Shown here piece after piece: positions 11,066-22,389 of a DNA stretch of 64,000 nucleotides; the stretch's first letter is position 1; each line of letters opens with the position of its first letter. Under the pieces are notes generated by a model, which saw only the letters and a program-made list of their open reading frames with translations, was not told the DNA's origin and ran no database searches. The stretch comes from Mixophyes australis. Its lineage: Eukaryota > Chordata > Amphibia > Anura > Limnodynastidae. The stretch is taken from NCBI GenBank assembly GCA_036250195.1, contig JAVHZZ010000001.1, positions 395,336,283-395,400,282 of the forward strand. Reading direction: 5' to 3'. Made by a program: the position numbers and the translations under genes.

Positions 11066-12379
11066 TACACCAATCAGCCACAAAATTAAAACAATCTACC
11101 CAATATTGTGTAGGTCCCCCTCGTATTGCCAAAACAGCTCTGGCCTGTCAAGGCATGGACTCCACAAGACCTCTTAAGGTGTCCTGTGGTATCTGGCACT
11201 AAATACATTAACAGTAGATGGGGCCTCCATGGCTAGGACTTGTTTTTCCAGTAAATCATCATTTATTTATATAGCGCCACTAATTCCACAGCGCTATACA
11301 AAGAACTTGCGCACATCAATCCGTGCCCCATTGGAGCTTAGTTTAAATTCCCTAAAACAGACTAGGGTCAATTTGAGAGCAGTCAATTAACTTACTGGAA
11401 TGTTTTTGGATTCCACAGAATCTTGATTGGATTGAGATCTGGGAAATTTGGAGGCCAAGTCAACACCCTGAACTCTTTGTCATGTTCCTCAAACCATTCC
11501 AGAACAATTTTTGTAGAGCGACAGGGTGCATTTCCTGCTGAAAGAGGGAATACAGTTGCCATGAAGGGGTGTACTGGTCTGCAACATAGTTTAGGTAGGT
11601 GGTACGTGCCAAAGTAACATCCACATGAATGCCAGGACCCAAGGTTTCCCAAAAGAACATTAGCCAGAGCATCACACTGCCTCTACCGGCTTGTCTTCTT
11701 TCCATAGTGCATCTTGGTGCCATCTCTTCCCCAGGTAAACAACGCACACTCACCTAGTCATCAACATAATGTAAAAGAAAACATGATTCATCAAACTGAG
11801 ACACTTTGCATTGGTCCTTGGTCCATTTCAGTCACTCACGTGCCAAATGTAGGTGCTTTCGGTGGACAGGGCGTAGCATGGGCACTCAGAACACACAGGG
11901 CATTGCAGCTTGCTGTGTAGCCGCAGACCAGTCAGACACCTTTCTATTATAGCCAGCATTAACTTTTTCAGCAAATTTTGCTATAGCAGCTTCTGTGGGA
12001 TTGGAACAGACGGGCTAGCTTTCAATCCCAACATGCATCAATGAGCCTTGGTCGCCCATTACCCTGTCCCCAGTTCACAAATTGTCCTTCCTTGGACCAA
12101 TTTTGGTAGCACTAACCATTGCATACCAGGAACAACCCAACCTGCTGTTTTGGAGATTCTCTGAACTAGTCGTTTAACCATCTCAATTTGGCCCATTTCA
12201 AAGTCACTCAGAACCTTATGCATTACCCATTTTCCTGCTTACAACATATCAACTTCAAGAACTGACTGTTAGCTTGTTGCCTAATATATCCCTCAACATG
12301 ACTGGTGCCATTGTAAAGAGAAAATCAGTGTTATTCATTTAATTTGACAGTGGCGTTAAAGTTCTGGCTGATCGGTGTA
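11066..12379 (-). mobile_element. Tc1/mariner-type DNA transposon with both inverted ends, split by another repeat
   Basis: The left end reads TACACCAATCAGCCACAAAA at 11066. The right end is the reverse complement of GTACACCGATCAGCCAGAAC, closing at about 12379, so both terminal inverted repeats survive. TA lies next to the left end (11064-11065), as expected for this superfamily. The transposase is on the minus strand: GSVMLWLMFFWETLGPG near 11650, LARTTYLNYVADQ near 11600 and the WPPNFPDLNPI block of the DDE domain near 11440. Stops and frame shifts inactivate it. A separate repeat is inserted at about 11258-11410. Confidence 0.88.
11258..11410 (+). mobile_element. short interspersed repeat inserted inside the Tc1-like element
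   Basis: The sequence from ATTTATATAGCGCCACTAAT through CCCCATTGGAGCTTAGTTTA to CAATTAACTTACTGGAATG interrupts the transposase text of the surrounding transposon, which resumes at TTCCACAGAATCTTGATTGG. It is the opposite-strand counterpart of the copy at 24230-24485 and matches a repeat widespread in amphibian and fish DNA. The source (SINE or LINE tail) is not resolved. Confidence 0.7.
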
Positions 12380-14850
12380 CGCTCACTGAATATCATCAAT
12401 TGCATGCTAGTATGATCAGAGTAGGTAATTTTTGAAACTTGAAACCCAAGTAAAGGCAAATAGCAAAAACCATATTTGTTTTTTTGGTTAGATCATTTAT
12501 GCACTACCCCTGGAGTTGGGTGGAGTTCATTAAATTAGAGCAGAAAACTAAACCCCAGAAGGCTATAAACACAAGGCAATGCAGTCCTCACTATTACATG
12601 ACAACATTGTTGCCTGTTGTTGATGCCCCTCTTCAGTGTTTAACAGTTGTTCGTTTGAAAAGTGTCTGCCTCAGCAGGAGGAGAGAGTAGAGTAACAAAC
12701 ACCAGTTCCCCAGATAGAACATATTCAGTATTATACTATAACACCACCCAAAACTGAATTTAGTTTTGAGTGGAGTTCTCTATTAAACTACCCATAAATT
12801 CATGCATGCATTAAAGCAAACATCAAGACCACAAAGAATTTCTACTAGAGAAGATAGATTAGTCGATTTAAGTCTTGAGAATATAATATTACCATCTAGT
12901 GATGTTGGGTAAATATGGTTGAATAGTTACAGCTAGCATACATATTGCTCTCATTAACTAGAATTGAGTCAGAAGTATATTTTTTCCTATAAACTCCCAG
13001 GCATACAACGAGGAAAGGAGTATGTATGGTTACAGTCTTATTGAAATATTCTCTAGATTGGTTTACAGGTGATACGGCCTGTGTTGTTGTAGGTGCCAGG
13101 TGCAAAGCCCCTGTCAATTGTGAGACGAGCTTGCCTGCAGTTGATGTTGAATTATAAAGATTATGACGCTTTCTATAATCTGATCTCTAGAAAGAAGTGA
13201 AGTAGTGAGAATAAAACAGCATTTGGGCAAAAAAGATCAGATAAATGTTTCCTGTGCTGGTAAACCAGCAAGTGAAGTCAAGCATGAACCTTCCAAATAA
13301 ATTATTCTATCAAGTTGTTAAGCATTCCCTATTCCAACAATTATGTAGTGACTGAAGAAGAGAACACGTTTCATCTCTGCAGGACTGTCGTCGAGCCTCT
13401 TGATGTGGCAAGTGAAACAAGCTGCCCATTTCTTAATAATAAAGCCCTGCACTGCAGACATCTAACCACATCTCTGTTTGCAATGAAGAGCAGCTATGGA
13501 TGAAATGCAGGGATTTTAATATACAATGCACAGCTTGAAAGCTGGGTCTGGATAAGCACTGTCTGGGAAACATGGGCCTTTATCGTTACAGTAGTCTTGC
13601 ACTGCAAGTACAAAGTTAAATAGCCAAACTGCAAACAAAAGACATTTAGTAAAACCAAAATAAGCAAACATAATAGGAAATATATCTATTAGCACACTAT
13701 ACTTTTGTAGATACTGTGTATATATACAATTGACAGTGTATTCTAAGTTAATTGGTGACAATCAGATAATACAAATAAAGAGGAAAAATAATAAATCCCT
13801 TTCACACCTTGTGACTTTATTTTCATTAACAGTCACAGCCTTGAAGAATAAAAACCAGTAAAAACTAAAAACAAAGTTGGTTATTCGATGCCTCTAACAG
13901 TCCGACTTGCCGTTCCTTTCTACTGCTTATGGTGGGCTTTTATCAAACTCCTAGCGTTGTCACGGATCCTCCCCATAAGTGATGTCCAGGACCCTCCCCT
14001 TGACAATGGTGCAGGAATTTGAAGAATCTGCCCCAGAAGGAGAAGACCTGCCGCTCTGACCCTTTGAGACATTACAGGACTCACCACAGTTAGTAGGTGG
14101 ATACAGATAAGTTGCATGTGTCCTTTAAATCACGGATTTATTTGAGGCTACTCATAAAAAAATAATATATATATTTAAAAAAAACAACCCAAAAAAATAC
14201 AGTTTTAGGTGGAATTAAATAAACAAAATAAAAAAACAGATAAACATTCTACACAAAGGATAAATGCAATCAGAGTACAATTTGTTATAGTGCAATGTTT
14301 ATACTGGTGTAAATGTGTACAACAAACATAAAAAGAAAAGGGCATTTTGAGGTTTTTTATTTTATTTTAAATCAGGAAATAGAAGATGGTAGAAAGGGAA
14401 AGAGGTAAGAAAAAGAGGGATGGAGCAGGGTGAGGATGTTACCTCATGGGCAATAAAAGGGAGATTATATTGAAAATTATAAGATCAGGATCACCTTCCT
14501 CACAGTGTGGGCAAAAGTTAGAGTGGAGACACAATATTATGAAACAGAGTCCAGATAGCAGTAGTTTTATAGAAAGAGGCAGACGAGTTCCTCAAAACAC
14601 TAGTTTATAAAGGTCCATCTCGTAGGTGTACCAGATTGTGTTCTGGAGCCAGGACCTAATTTAAATCCCAGTTTAACTCATGATAATCTTTCTAGCTTTC
14701 ATTAGAAATCAACAGTGAATGATAAAGACATTATATGAGTGTCACTGGATAATGAAATCAATCTACAATACTTTTGTCACTACGGAAGAACACAAACAAG
14801 AAAAGAAAAGAGTTGGTGAGAATTTAGGTGAATAAAGTTATTCTAGCTGT
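12380..14850. other. no gene recognised
   Basis: AT-rich sequence. A somewhat GC-richer segment at 13950-14100 is open on the minus strand for 65 codons but has no motif I know. Poly-A-rich words follow at 14150-14260. No exon could be supported. Confidence 0.35.
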
Positions 14851-15058
14851 GTGTCCTTAGAATCCTCCATTGAGTCCAGCAGTGAGTCAGGAGAAATTAA
14901 GGTAGATCCTAGACTATTTAATCTGGATATGGTGAATGTCATTCTTAAACATATTAATAAATCTATGGGAATTGAGGACCTTGACAACTTCTGCTCCTCT
15001 TCAAGAAGCCCTGGTTCCAGAACGTCAAAACAAAGGCAGAGTGTTTCATGTACACCAA
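14851..15058 (+). pseudogene. DIRS ORF1 amino-terminal fragment
   Basis: An open stretch encodes a Ser/Glu-rich start (SIESSSESGEIKV) followed by DPRLFNLDMVNVILKHI. That resembles the acidic leader and LFNL block of DIRS ORF1 (gag-like) proteins. The frame runs on into the inserted miniature element at 15059, so what follows in frame is not gag. On sequence alone this fragment is the weakest part of the DIRS call; its position and orientation support it. Confidence 0.45.
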
Positions 15059-15378
15059 GGGCCTGAATCATTAAGGAGAGCAAAGCAAAAAAGTAGTAAT
15101 TTTGTACCTTGGCAAAACCATGGCGCAATGAAGGGGAAGGTAAATTTAAAATGCGGGGACAGATTTATATTTGGGGTAGGGCATGTCCTAGATCAACTTT
15201 AAATTTCAGTGTAAAAATAAAGCTATCAAGCATTTGTGTGCTACATTACAAAGCAGTCAGGATTTTCCTTATGTGCAAAATAATAAACTAATTTGCACCC
15301 CTTGCATTGTTGCATGGTTTATACAGGATCAAATGTACCCCTTTTATTTGCCTTACTATCTTTAAATGACTCAGGCTC
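15059..15378. mobile_element. miniature inverted-repeat element inserted in the DIRS copy
   Basis: The left end GGGCCTGAATCATTAAGG (15059) is mirrored by the complement of the right end near 15361-15378 (TTTAAATGACTCAGGCTC), giving inverted ends of roughly 35 bp with a few mismatches. Inside are AAAACCATGGCGCAATG and TTTGCACCCCTTGCATTGTT, text I associate with a very abundant anuran miniature element. The flanks share CCAAG, which could be a target duplication, but the exact boundary is uncertain. It has no coding capacity. Confidence 0.7.
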
Positions 15379-15684
15379 CAAGTCTTTAGCGATCTCATAA
15401 ACAAAAGAATGGAAGTTGTTGTGTTAGTATCAACCTAACCGAACATTAAAATCTCCTATGAATAAAAATATGAAGAACTATTATAAGGGATTAATATTAT
15501 TTATATTTCCAGAAGAAAGCCAGGCTTGACTATACCTACAGTGTAATAGCACTCATTATGAGCCAATACATTTGCATATGGATGTGAAGGAGGAAATGCA
15601 TGCATTGAAGTTATGCAAAAACCCATTGATTTCATTTGTGTATATATAGATTACAATTACTCTTCCGCTATAACTATGACTTTA

Positions 15685-15790
15685 TTTGTGGTGGCTGGAA
15701 GAGCTCTCTGGTTGCGTCTGCGGCAGCAGATTTACAATCGAAAAATTGTATAGCCATACTTCCCTGTAAAGGGAATTTTCTTTTTGGGCA
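15685..15790 (+). pseudogene. DIRS ORF1 carboxy-terminal fragment
   Basis: Across two frames the text reads RALWLRLRQQIYNRK (about 15699-15745) and then FLFGHKLYSVIQNVF (about 15781-15822). DIRS ORF1 proteins carry a RALWLR block followed by a LFG block, so this is the end of ORF1. A stop and a frame change separate the two parts. Confidence 0.6.
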
Positions 15791-16499
15791 TAAACTCTAT
15801 TCTGTGATTCAAAATGTTTTTGGGCAGTACATCCAGTTGATTGGATGTATAAGATATTCTCCATTCCCTTTCTCTTCCAACTTAAGGAAGCACATGTTTT
15901 CTGCATTTCAGACAGTATACTGACAGTACTTTATATAAGCCCTTTTGGCCCTTCTGTGACAGAAGACCAGAACAGAAGATATCTCTTTCTGGGTCAACAT
16001 CTATTAAGTCCTGAGTTCTCATCACTCAAGACCTTACCCCCAGGAGATATACAAGACCTTACCATATTTCTATTTCTGTATAAGATCATCAAATCCTTAT
16101 TGTTTCTCTCAGAGAAATATTGCACACTACTATAGTAGGCTACCTCATCAGAACTCAAGTACATCCAGAAGAATGAACATAACACAAAAAAGTGTCTTTT
16201 CCACGTTAAGGCATCCTACAAAAATTCAGGAAAAAAAGCAGTGGAAGTAATTGTGAATCTTCTGTTGTGGCTTCATTGTCTATGGCTTATGATTTAGGAA
16301 ATCCTTCTGAAACAGTACTGGCTTCTGCTATGGAGTAATAACTTCTGTACTATAACTGAACCTTCATCTAAAACCAAAAACAGTGAACGTTAACAGCTTA
16401 AAAGCAAGGAAGTCTCTAATAAAATAATTACAGTGCTTTTTCAAGCAAGAAAAAAATGTTTATTATAGAATTTGGAAAAATATATTGTGGTATAAACCC

Positions 16500-17336
16500 A
16501 AAAGGGTGATCCTACTTCTGCTAGTATCCCAGAGGTTCTGGATTTTACTCAGGATGGTTTCGACCAAGGTTCTATCTACCCAAAAGGTTTTTCTTTGGGA
16601 CAACAAACTAGCATTTGATGACCACATCTTTCATTTATTTTTCAAAGAGTAAAAGAATAAGGTGTTCTCTTATCAAGCCTTTCTTGGCACACTGGGATCT
16701 CTATGGACCTCGTAATGATTGACTCCTTGGAGTCTTTGCTTTCCTCAAGTGACTAATACTTAAGGTAATATTTCTTGTAGCAATCACATCTGCACAAAGA
16801 GTTGGAGAATTACTTGCCTGTGCTGTAGTGAACCTTTTCTAAAACATCTAGATGAATAAGGTGGTATTAAAGACAAATCCAGCTTTCCTACCAAAACTGG
16901 TTTATGCTTTTCATATCAAGAGATCCTACTTCAATCTCTCTGTTCACACCAACTAATGACAAATAAGAACGATTTCATACTCTATATATTGTCAAGAAAA
17001 TTTCTGTTTATTTATCCAGGACAAATGGATTTAGAAAGATGGATCAGCTTTTTGTCCTTCCTTAGAATTCCTGTAAAGGTTATGCTCTATCAAAGCCTAC
17101 TCTTGCGGAATGGATCAGAGAGGTCATTGCACAGGCCTACAAGATGAACACAAAGGAGGTGACTGAAATTTTAAAGGCACATTCTAGAAGAGTAGCAAGT
17201 AACCATGTGGGCACATAAAGTTCAAGTTTCAGCAGATCTGTGTAATGCAGCTTGGTGGTCATCTCTCCCTACTTTTGCCAGACATGGTCTGGATGTGACA
17301 TCCTTTTTTCAGGCTCAGTTTGGAAGGAGAATTCTT
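16500..17336 (+). pseudogene. DIRS tyrosine recombinase, degenerate
   Basis: This enzyme would integrate circular element DNA by strand exchange. Visible blocks on the plus strand are SASIPEVLDFTQDGFDQG (about 16518-16570), FLVAITSAQRVGELLAC (about 16771-16822, holding the first catalytic Arg), KTNPAFLPKLVYAFHIKRS (about 16870-16928), HSRRVA (about 17180-17200, the His-x-x-Arg region) and WAHKVQVSADLCNAAWWSS (about 17208-17265). The last block runs into FARHGLDV, where related proteins usually have a tyrosine after FARH; here it seems to be missing. Several stops and frame shifts interrupt the reading, which ends at TAG 17337-17339 after FGRRIL. Confidence 0.75.
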
Positions 17337-17700
17337 TAGACAGGTGTTCAATGAAGTTTAAATGATGCATATCTGTGTTACTGATTCTTGAACCCACCCT
17401 ATTTTGTATTACTTGGGTATATCCAATTAGAATGGCTGAAATGGAGGATGATAAAATATGAGAATTACAGTTCCCTCTAGTTTCAACTCCTTGAATCTCT
17501 CTAGGGCAACTCAATATTCCCATCCAACTGTATTTTTCAGGGACATCTTAGAAAGTTTCTCCAAAGACACCAGGAGGAGTCATATTATACACCTTATGGG
17601 GGCTTTTCCCATCTCTACTCAGGAGACTTAAGAGTTAAATCATTGTGACAGCTCTCACGGATAATTCAAGGAAATAAAATTAACAGTAATTATAATACTT

Positions 17701-19299
17701 CTTAGCACTATATTGCTCCCCCAAAAATACTAATTAATCCCAAAAAAAAATTCTCCCAAAATTACAATTTATAGCAAAAAGAGTGATACTCTGGCAACAA
17801 CTGAAAGAAAATAAAACCAAAAGTAAGTAACTGAAGACTAAAAACAAAAACTGTTAATTCACAAGAAAAAAAAAAAAAAAAAAGTGATATTGGAAATAAT
17901 TACTTGAATAAAATTACCAATTACAAGGTGGTGCTATGATAGTAATCCCAACATCCTCCTACCACCCCTCTAGCATTTGCCTAGTACTGGTGTACTCTTC
18001 CATTCCCAGTTTCCACTAGTACGTTTGTTCGTGGTTCCCACCAGACAAGAGAAGGTATTAAAAAAAAACCAAAAAAAAACCACCTCTCTTTGAATAGTTC
18101 ATCCGTTACATAAGACACATTTTCCTCAGAGAATCTTAATATATTCCATTTCGGCATCCTGAATAAGGATTTTTAGGTTTTTCTTTTCCATTCCAATTTG
18201 ATTCAGATTAAATAAATCAATAAATACTGGGTTACATCTGATTAAGACTTTGTTCTGTGGATCAAAACATGTTCTGGGGGTCAATGTAATCCGAGGTATA
18301 AATAAGTTTCATATTTTCTTATAAACAAATGTGTACTCAGAAAAGCTCTGACCCCTAAACAAGTACATCAGTGCCTGACCATCATAATGCAAAAGTGATG
18401 TAAAGGACACTGGCAACCCATAATTGGGTAGTCTTGCGCCCCCCGCTCCAGAGGAGGCCATGTATGTCCTCTGCCACGTAATACAGGAGCGAGTACAGTC
18501 TTTAGCAAGGAGCAGGTATTTCCGCTACAAAGCAAACCACTCAGCACCAGAGTGAGCATTAGGGTCTCAGTGCAAGACTAGATGCTGTTAAGTTGGTGAG
18601 ACTCAGCTCAACAGCCTAATAGAAACATTTTAATTGAAAAAAAAATAAAAAATGCAGGTAGCCCAGTGACCCAGCCCAAGGTAGTTCACTATGTAACCGG
18701 CTTGAAAATAACTCCTCTGCCCCCAGCTCAGACATATTATAAAAGGTATAAAGAGTGTAGATGCAATTTAATTCCATAAATCAACAACAAAGCTAAAGCA
18801 GCAATCCCACTTTCTTCCATGTAAATAGCATATTAAGTACCCTTTTTCAGAGATATCCTCCTAAATCATTATCTCCTTTTCATAATCACTCTGGAGCACA
18901 GATAAATATAGCTACCAGTCACAGATACTCAGGCTTTCAGCAGTACAGACACAGCTCAGTGGGCAGTCCTAATGCCTCTACAGCCCCAATGCTCATTACA
19001 TCATGTGCCATGTGACTGTGGTTGCTATGGTAGTCACATGACACTGTAGAATTATAAAGCATTAACAACAGGCGAAGGGAAAAAAAAAAAACAAGAAAAC
19101 TTCTACTTCCAAGCTTCTACTTATAGCCTATCTCAGTGATTAAAGATTTTAAATTTTTTCATCTGTTTGCTGCTTTAAATATCTAAACAAGGGGATGTGA
19201 GCACCTCAAGTGGAGGTGTAAGTGTCACAAGGGGTGGGGGGGGAATGAAAAAAGGATGGATGAAGTTACGAAAGGAGGTGATGTAGACATGGTTCCATG
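17701..19299. other. no gene recognised
   Basis: AT-rich sequence with several A-runs (for example 17866-17883). A GC-richer patch at 18370-18560 is open on the minus strand for about 60 codons but has no known motif and no convincing splice sites. Confidence 0.35.
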
Positions 19300-20230
19300 T
19301 TATTTAAGGAAAAACTGATTTGTGAATTCCAAGAAAAATGAGCCATTAAACACCTATCAGCCAGCAGACCCATACGGTAGGCAAATAATTCTATTAACTA
19401 AACTGGCCCCACTTAACCAAGACCCAATGCCTAACTAATTGATGCAATTTTCTAAGGTGGAACTGTGGTAGGGTAAGCTCAGATTTAAAATTGATGGTCT
19501 CTCTACATTCAATCCAGAAAATCAAGTCAAGATGAATTCATTATAATAACCCATAACAGCTAGTGAGATGTCCTCCACATTCATGTAGAAGTCAATTCTC
19601 GAAAAACAATCTTTTATGGTTACGGTAGAGGATCTCCATCTTGGGGGAGAACTCAGTCTGGACTTTTGCCTTTTGGGAATGAAGAAATTGTTTCCTCTAA
19701 TTCTGTCAGATAAAAAGGGATGTCCATAAATGTCATTGTGTCTTTAGAAATAATGGGAAAAATCTATAGTTTCCTATTATGAGGCTATAAGTTATTTGGT
19801 CTGATTATATTTATGTGTTGTCCATTTCCTGCACTATCCTAAATGAAGTAAATGAATGGGTGCCAAGTGCTCTGGCCAGAAGGTGGCCAAGTTTATTACC
19901 TCAAAAGATGAATGGATCGCAGCACCTACAAAAGGTCTGATATTATCCTGTCATTAAGAACTTAATTTAAGGTTTCCCCTTTCTCAACCCACTCAGCATA
20001 AGATTCCTTGGATGAGGAGGATTTGCGGCTGGTCTTCAGGTTTCAAGTTTCCTCAGCAAAGCCAATATTTAAGCTTTTCTTTTTCCCTTTAGAAGGTAAC
20101 CTAACTGAATGCCTTTTGCCCTCATAATGCATTTATGCTCCTCCCATTTCATTACCTTCAAAAGGTCAGGGGAATCATTCAAATTAATGTAGTCATCTAT
20201 GCCATAACATTTGTTTCATATTGGCAGTAT
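19300..20230 (-). mobile_element. L1/Tx1-type LINE ORF2 remnant with a large internal deletion
   Basis: On the minus strand, reading leftwards: KWEEHKCIMRAKGIQ (about 20105-20150), the Trp/Lys-rich block that follows the endonuclease in L1 ORF2; LTELEETISSFPKGKSPD (about 19658-19712), equivalent to the PxGKSPGPDG block that opens the reverse transcriptase; then immediately SRIDFYMNVEDI (about 19568-19604). The last piece resembles FTRIDFYMVMDEI at the extreme ORF2 carboxy terminus of the L1 copy at 51533-52947. The RT palm and thumb have therefore been lost between about 19650 and 19605. Boundaries are approximate. Confidence 0.68.
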
Positions 20231-20739
20231 TTCAATTTACATCAATCAAGTGTTTGCGATCCAAAAATGTCCTCTCATTGCACTGAGCACTACTGGAAGT
20301 AAGCATGCAGAGTTGACATTTAAGCCCTTATTAGTCTTAAATTTCTTCAGAAATTCCCTTTTCAACAAGTTACAGTGTTTATTCTATATTTGCATTTTAT
20401 GTTCTTCCAATCTCAACAACCTACTACAACATCCTGCTCACCAAGAGATGGCTTGTACTGAATTACTGGGTGGAGAAAGTTTGTGTAATTTTGAGGGTCC
20501 TAGATACCAGACTCTCACAAATTTAGTATTGTAGGGGAGGGGTTAATTACACCATATTTTTATTTGCAGGTAGGGCTTTTCATTGAAGACAAACAAATGC
20601 AATGAATAATGACACTGCATCACACTAAATGACACTTAAGCTCAGGTTTGTATTTGTGAAGGGCACTAATCACTGAGGCAGATGCCTTTTTGACCCAAAG
20701 CTCCTAAGACAACTACACTGCCTCACTTGGTCAAAAGAT

Positions 20740-20881
20740 ATCTTGTCATAAGCTTGGAACATCAACTTTATATGAATGATATCCAAATATACCTCTCATT
20801 TTTACTCACACCTGCATTACCGTAATTACTAATTGATTGACTGCATTATGTTCCATACCCACCGATGATAAAAAGACAAAA

Positions 20882-20912
<31 letters not shown>

Positions 20913-21370
20913 TTTTACTAGCATTTTTTTATTGCTAGTAAAAGCATGTAAACAGGTATGGAACTACTGCTTTCAATAATCCTACAGTCAAGAGCACTTG
21001 CGGCACAAAGTCATCCTTTGGAACCTTCCTGCTCTAATTACTTGCATAAGTGTATTGGGGTCATTAGTGTGTCCAAGCTCTGGCTACCACCACACATCAA
21101 ATAAGAGTGCATTTGAATTTCAGTATCACAAGTGTTTTCCTTGCCAGTGGGTAACTAGTCTTACATTCTAGTTGGTCATAACATTGGACATATTCAAGAT
21201 ACACCTGGTAAAATTCCCTCTTTAAATGCTCATGACATTCACAACATATCAAATACTATATTTTATGATTCCTTCATCACAGTTACTTCCCATGATCACT
21301 GCTTAGGTGTTATCTTTGCCATCTCTCTTTGCTGAATTTGACATATTTAAACACTAATCTAAAATGCCTG
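20740..21370 (+). pseudogene. degenerate L2/CR1-type LINE reverse transcriptase remnant
   Basis: The plus strand encodes HQLYMNDIQIYLSF at about 20761-20803, a decayed form of the LYADDTQIYLSF catalytic block (the first Asp of the pair now reads Asn). About 500 bp downstream, CLGVIFAISLC (about 21302-21334) fits the LGVxxDSxLSF block that follows it in L2/CR1 elements. The intervening text is too degraded to read. A (AAT)n repeat and a short hairpin lie inside. Confidence 0.5.
20880..20943. repeat. (AAT)n microsatellite followed by an 11-bp hairpin
   Basis: About ten AAT units run from 20881 to 20911. Directly after them TTTTACTAGCA (20913-20923) pairs perfectly with TGCTAGTAAAA (20933-20943) over a 9-base loop. 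Confidence 0.9.
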
Positions 21371-22280
21371 AACAGCCTGTGATTTTGTGATACAAACTTC
21401 CTGCTTTAGACTTAAATCAAACCATGCATAGGCCCACAATGTCTGCTGATACCAATCGATAGCTGTTCTTATAGCCCCTCTACTCAGATGCTGCAAAAAT
21501 GATCATTCAACTGGTCAATACTTGTGCTATTTCAGTCCACTGATGACTATATTTTAATTTCCCCAAATTCACGAATAAAACTATTTCCCTAGATCTTGCA
21601 AACATATGTAAACTTATCTAAAAACATACAATCCAAATAGCTTCTTCCTCCGTACTTCGGAACCATTGCTTTCCTCATTACCTCTTCCAATACAAAAATA
21701 AATTCTCAGACAAATCCTGCTTCGTTTAGGAAGACTCAACCTCTCTCTCTCATGCATGCAAACCTCTACAACTCCCCAGACTTCCATACATTATTGGAAA
21801 CCAGATGTGTAGCTATCCCAGATGCATGGCCCCATCCCTTATCTTGGCTTTTGACCTTTTCTCCCACAAAATTAAAATCTCTTCAAGCCTTTCGTTCCAG
21901 TTTATTGCTCAGTATCTGTAAGTGTAATTCCACACAAACTAATGCAGCACTATGGAATATTCTGGCACCAAATAAAACGATTAGTAATAATTACATTAAA
22001 CAGTTGAGTCAGCTGCCACAGTAAATGTGAATACTAAATGAGATGCACATTTACCCATAGCAATAAAAAGGCAGGTCACTGCGATCATGAGCAAGTGACT
22101 GAAGTTTAACCATTTTCAAACATAGGGGACCTAAGCGATGTACCAGAAAGTATATTGCTAGAACTATGAAAAACAAAACTAAACTTTAATTATACTAAAA
22201 ATGTGCTTAATTTGCATCCAGAGTATGTTACCATTCTCACTTCTAACATTTTGTTTATGTGTTACAACAAACAGACTTAC
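21371..22280. other. intron or decayed LINE tail; no gene recognised
   Basis: The segment is pyrimidine-rich on the plus strand to about 22020 and may be the rest of the LINE remnant to its left. From 22030 to 22280 it is the start of the intron that follows the host exon on the minus strand, opening with GTAAGT at 22280. Confidence 0.4.
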
Positions 22281-22389
22281 CTCAAACTCTGAGTGCCTGT
22301 GTATTTCCTCTGCTCGCTGCCTGCTCAGGATAAATTCTGCTTCGTTCGCGACTCTCACCAGGTGATCTTTCATGGTTTGGCTCAGCAAC
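22281..22389 (-). CDS. LRBA: coding exon, neurobeachin/LRBA family (109 bp)
   Basis: On the minus strand this exon is preceded by a pyrimidine tract ending TCTTGTAG and followed by GTAAGTCTG, both canonical. One base completes the Arg codon begun by the exon at 34902-34966. Then 36 codons follow without a stop, starting [19 protein letters not shown] and ending [12 protein letters not shown] in phase 0. The text matches my memory of the segment preceding PH-BEACH in LRBA and neurobeachin, large cytoplasmic scaffold proteins involved in vesicle traffic. [14 protein letters not shown] looks more like LRBA than NBEA, but this is a judgement from memory. G/C content and codon use stand out from the AT-rich surroundings. 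The next downstream exon was not found in 1-22280. Confidence 0.78.

Larger units (their letters stand above)
14851..17700 (+). mobile_element. DIRS-like tyrosine-recombinase retrotransposon, degenerate and internally deleted
   Basis: The order on the plus strand is an ORF1 fragment (14851-15058), an inserted miniature element (15059-15378), the end of ORF1 (about 15685-15790), a short RNase-H-side remnant (about 15890-16050), the tyrosine recombinase (about 16500-17336) and a 3' tail with TCTCACGGATAATTCAAGG near 17652. Nearly all of the reverse transcriptase is missing between ORF1 and the RNase-H-side remnant. DIRS elements of this kind are abundant in amphibians. The call rests on recombinase and ORF1 text that I recognise; no split direct repeats could be mapped. 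Confidence 0.72.
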
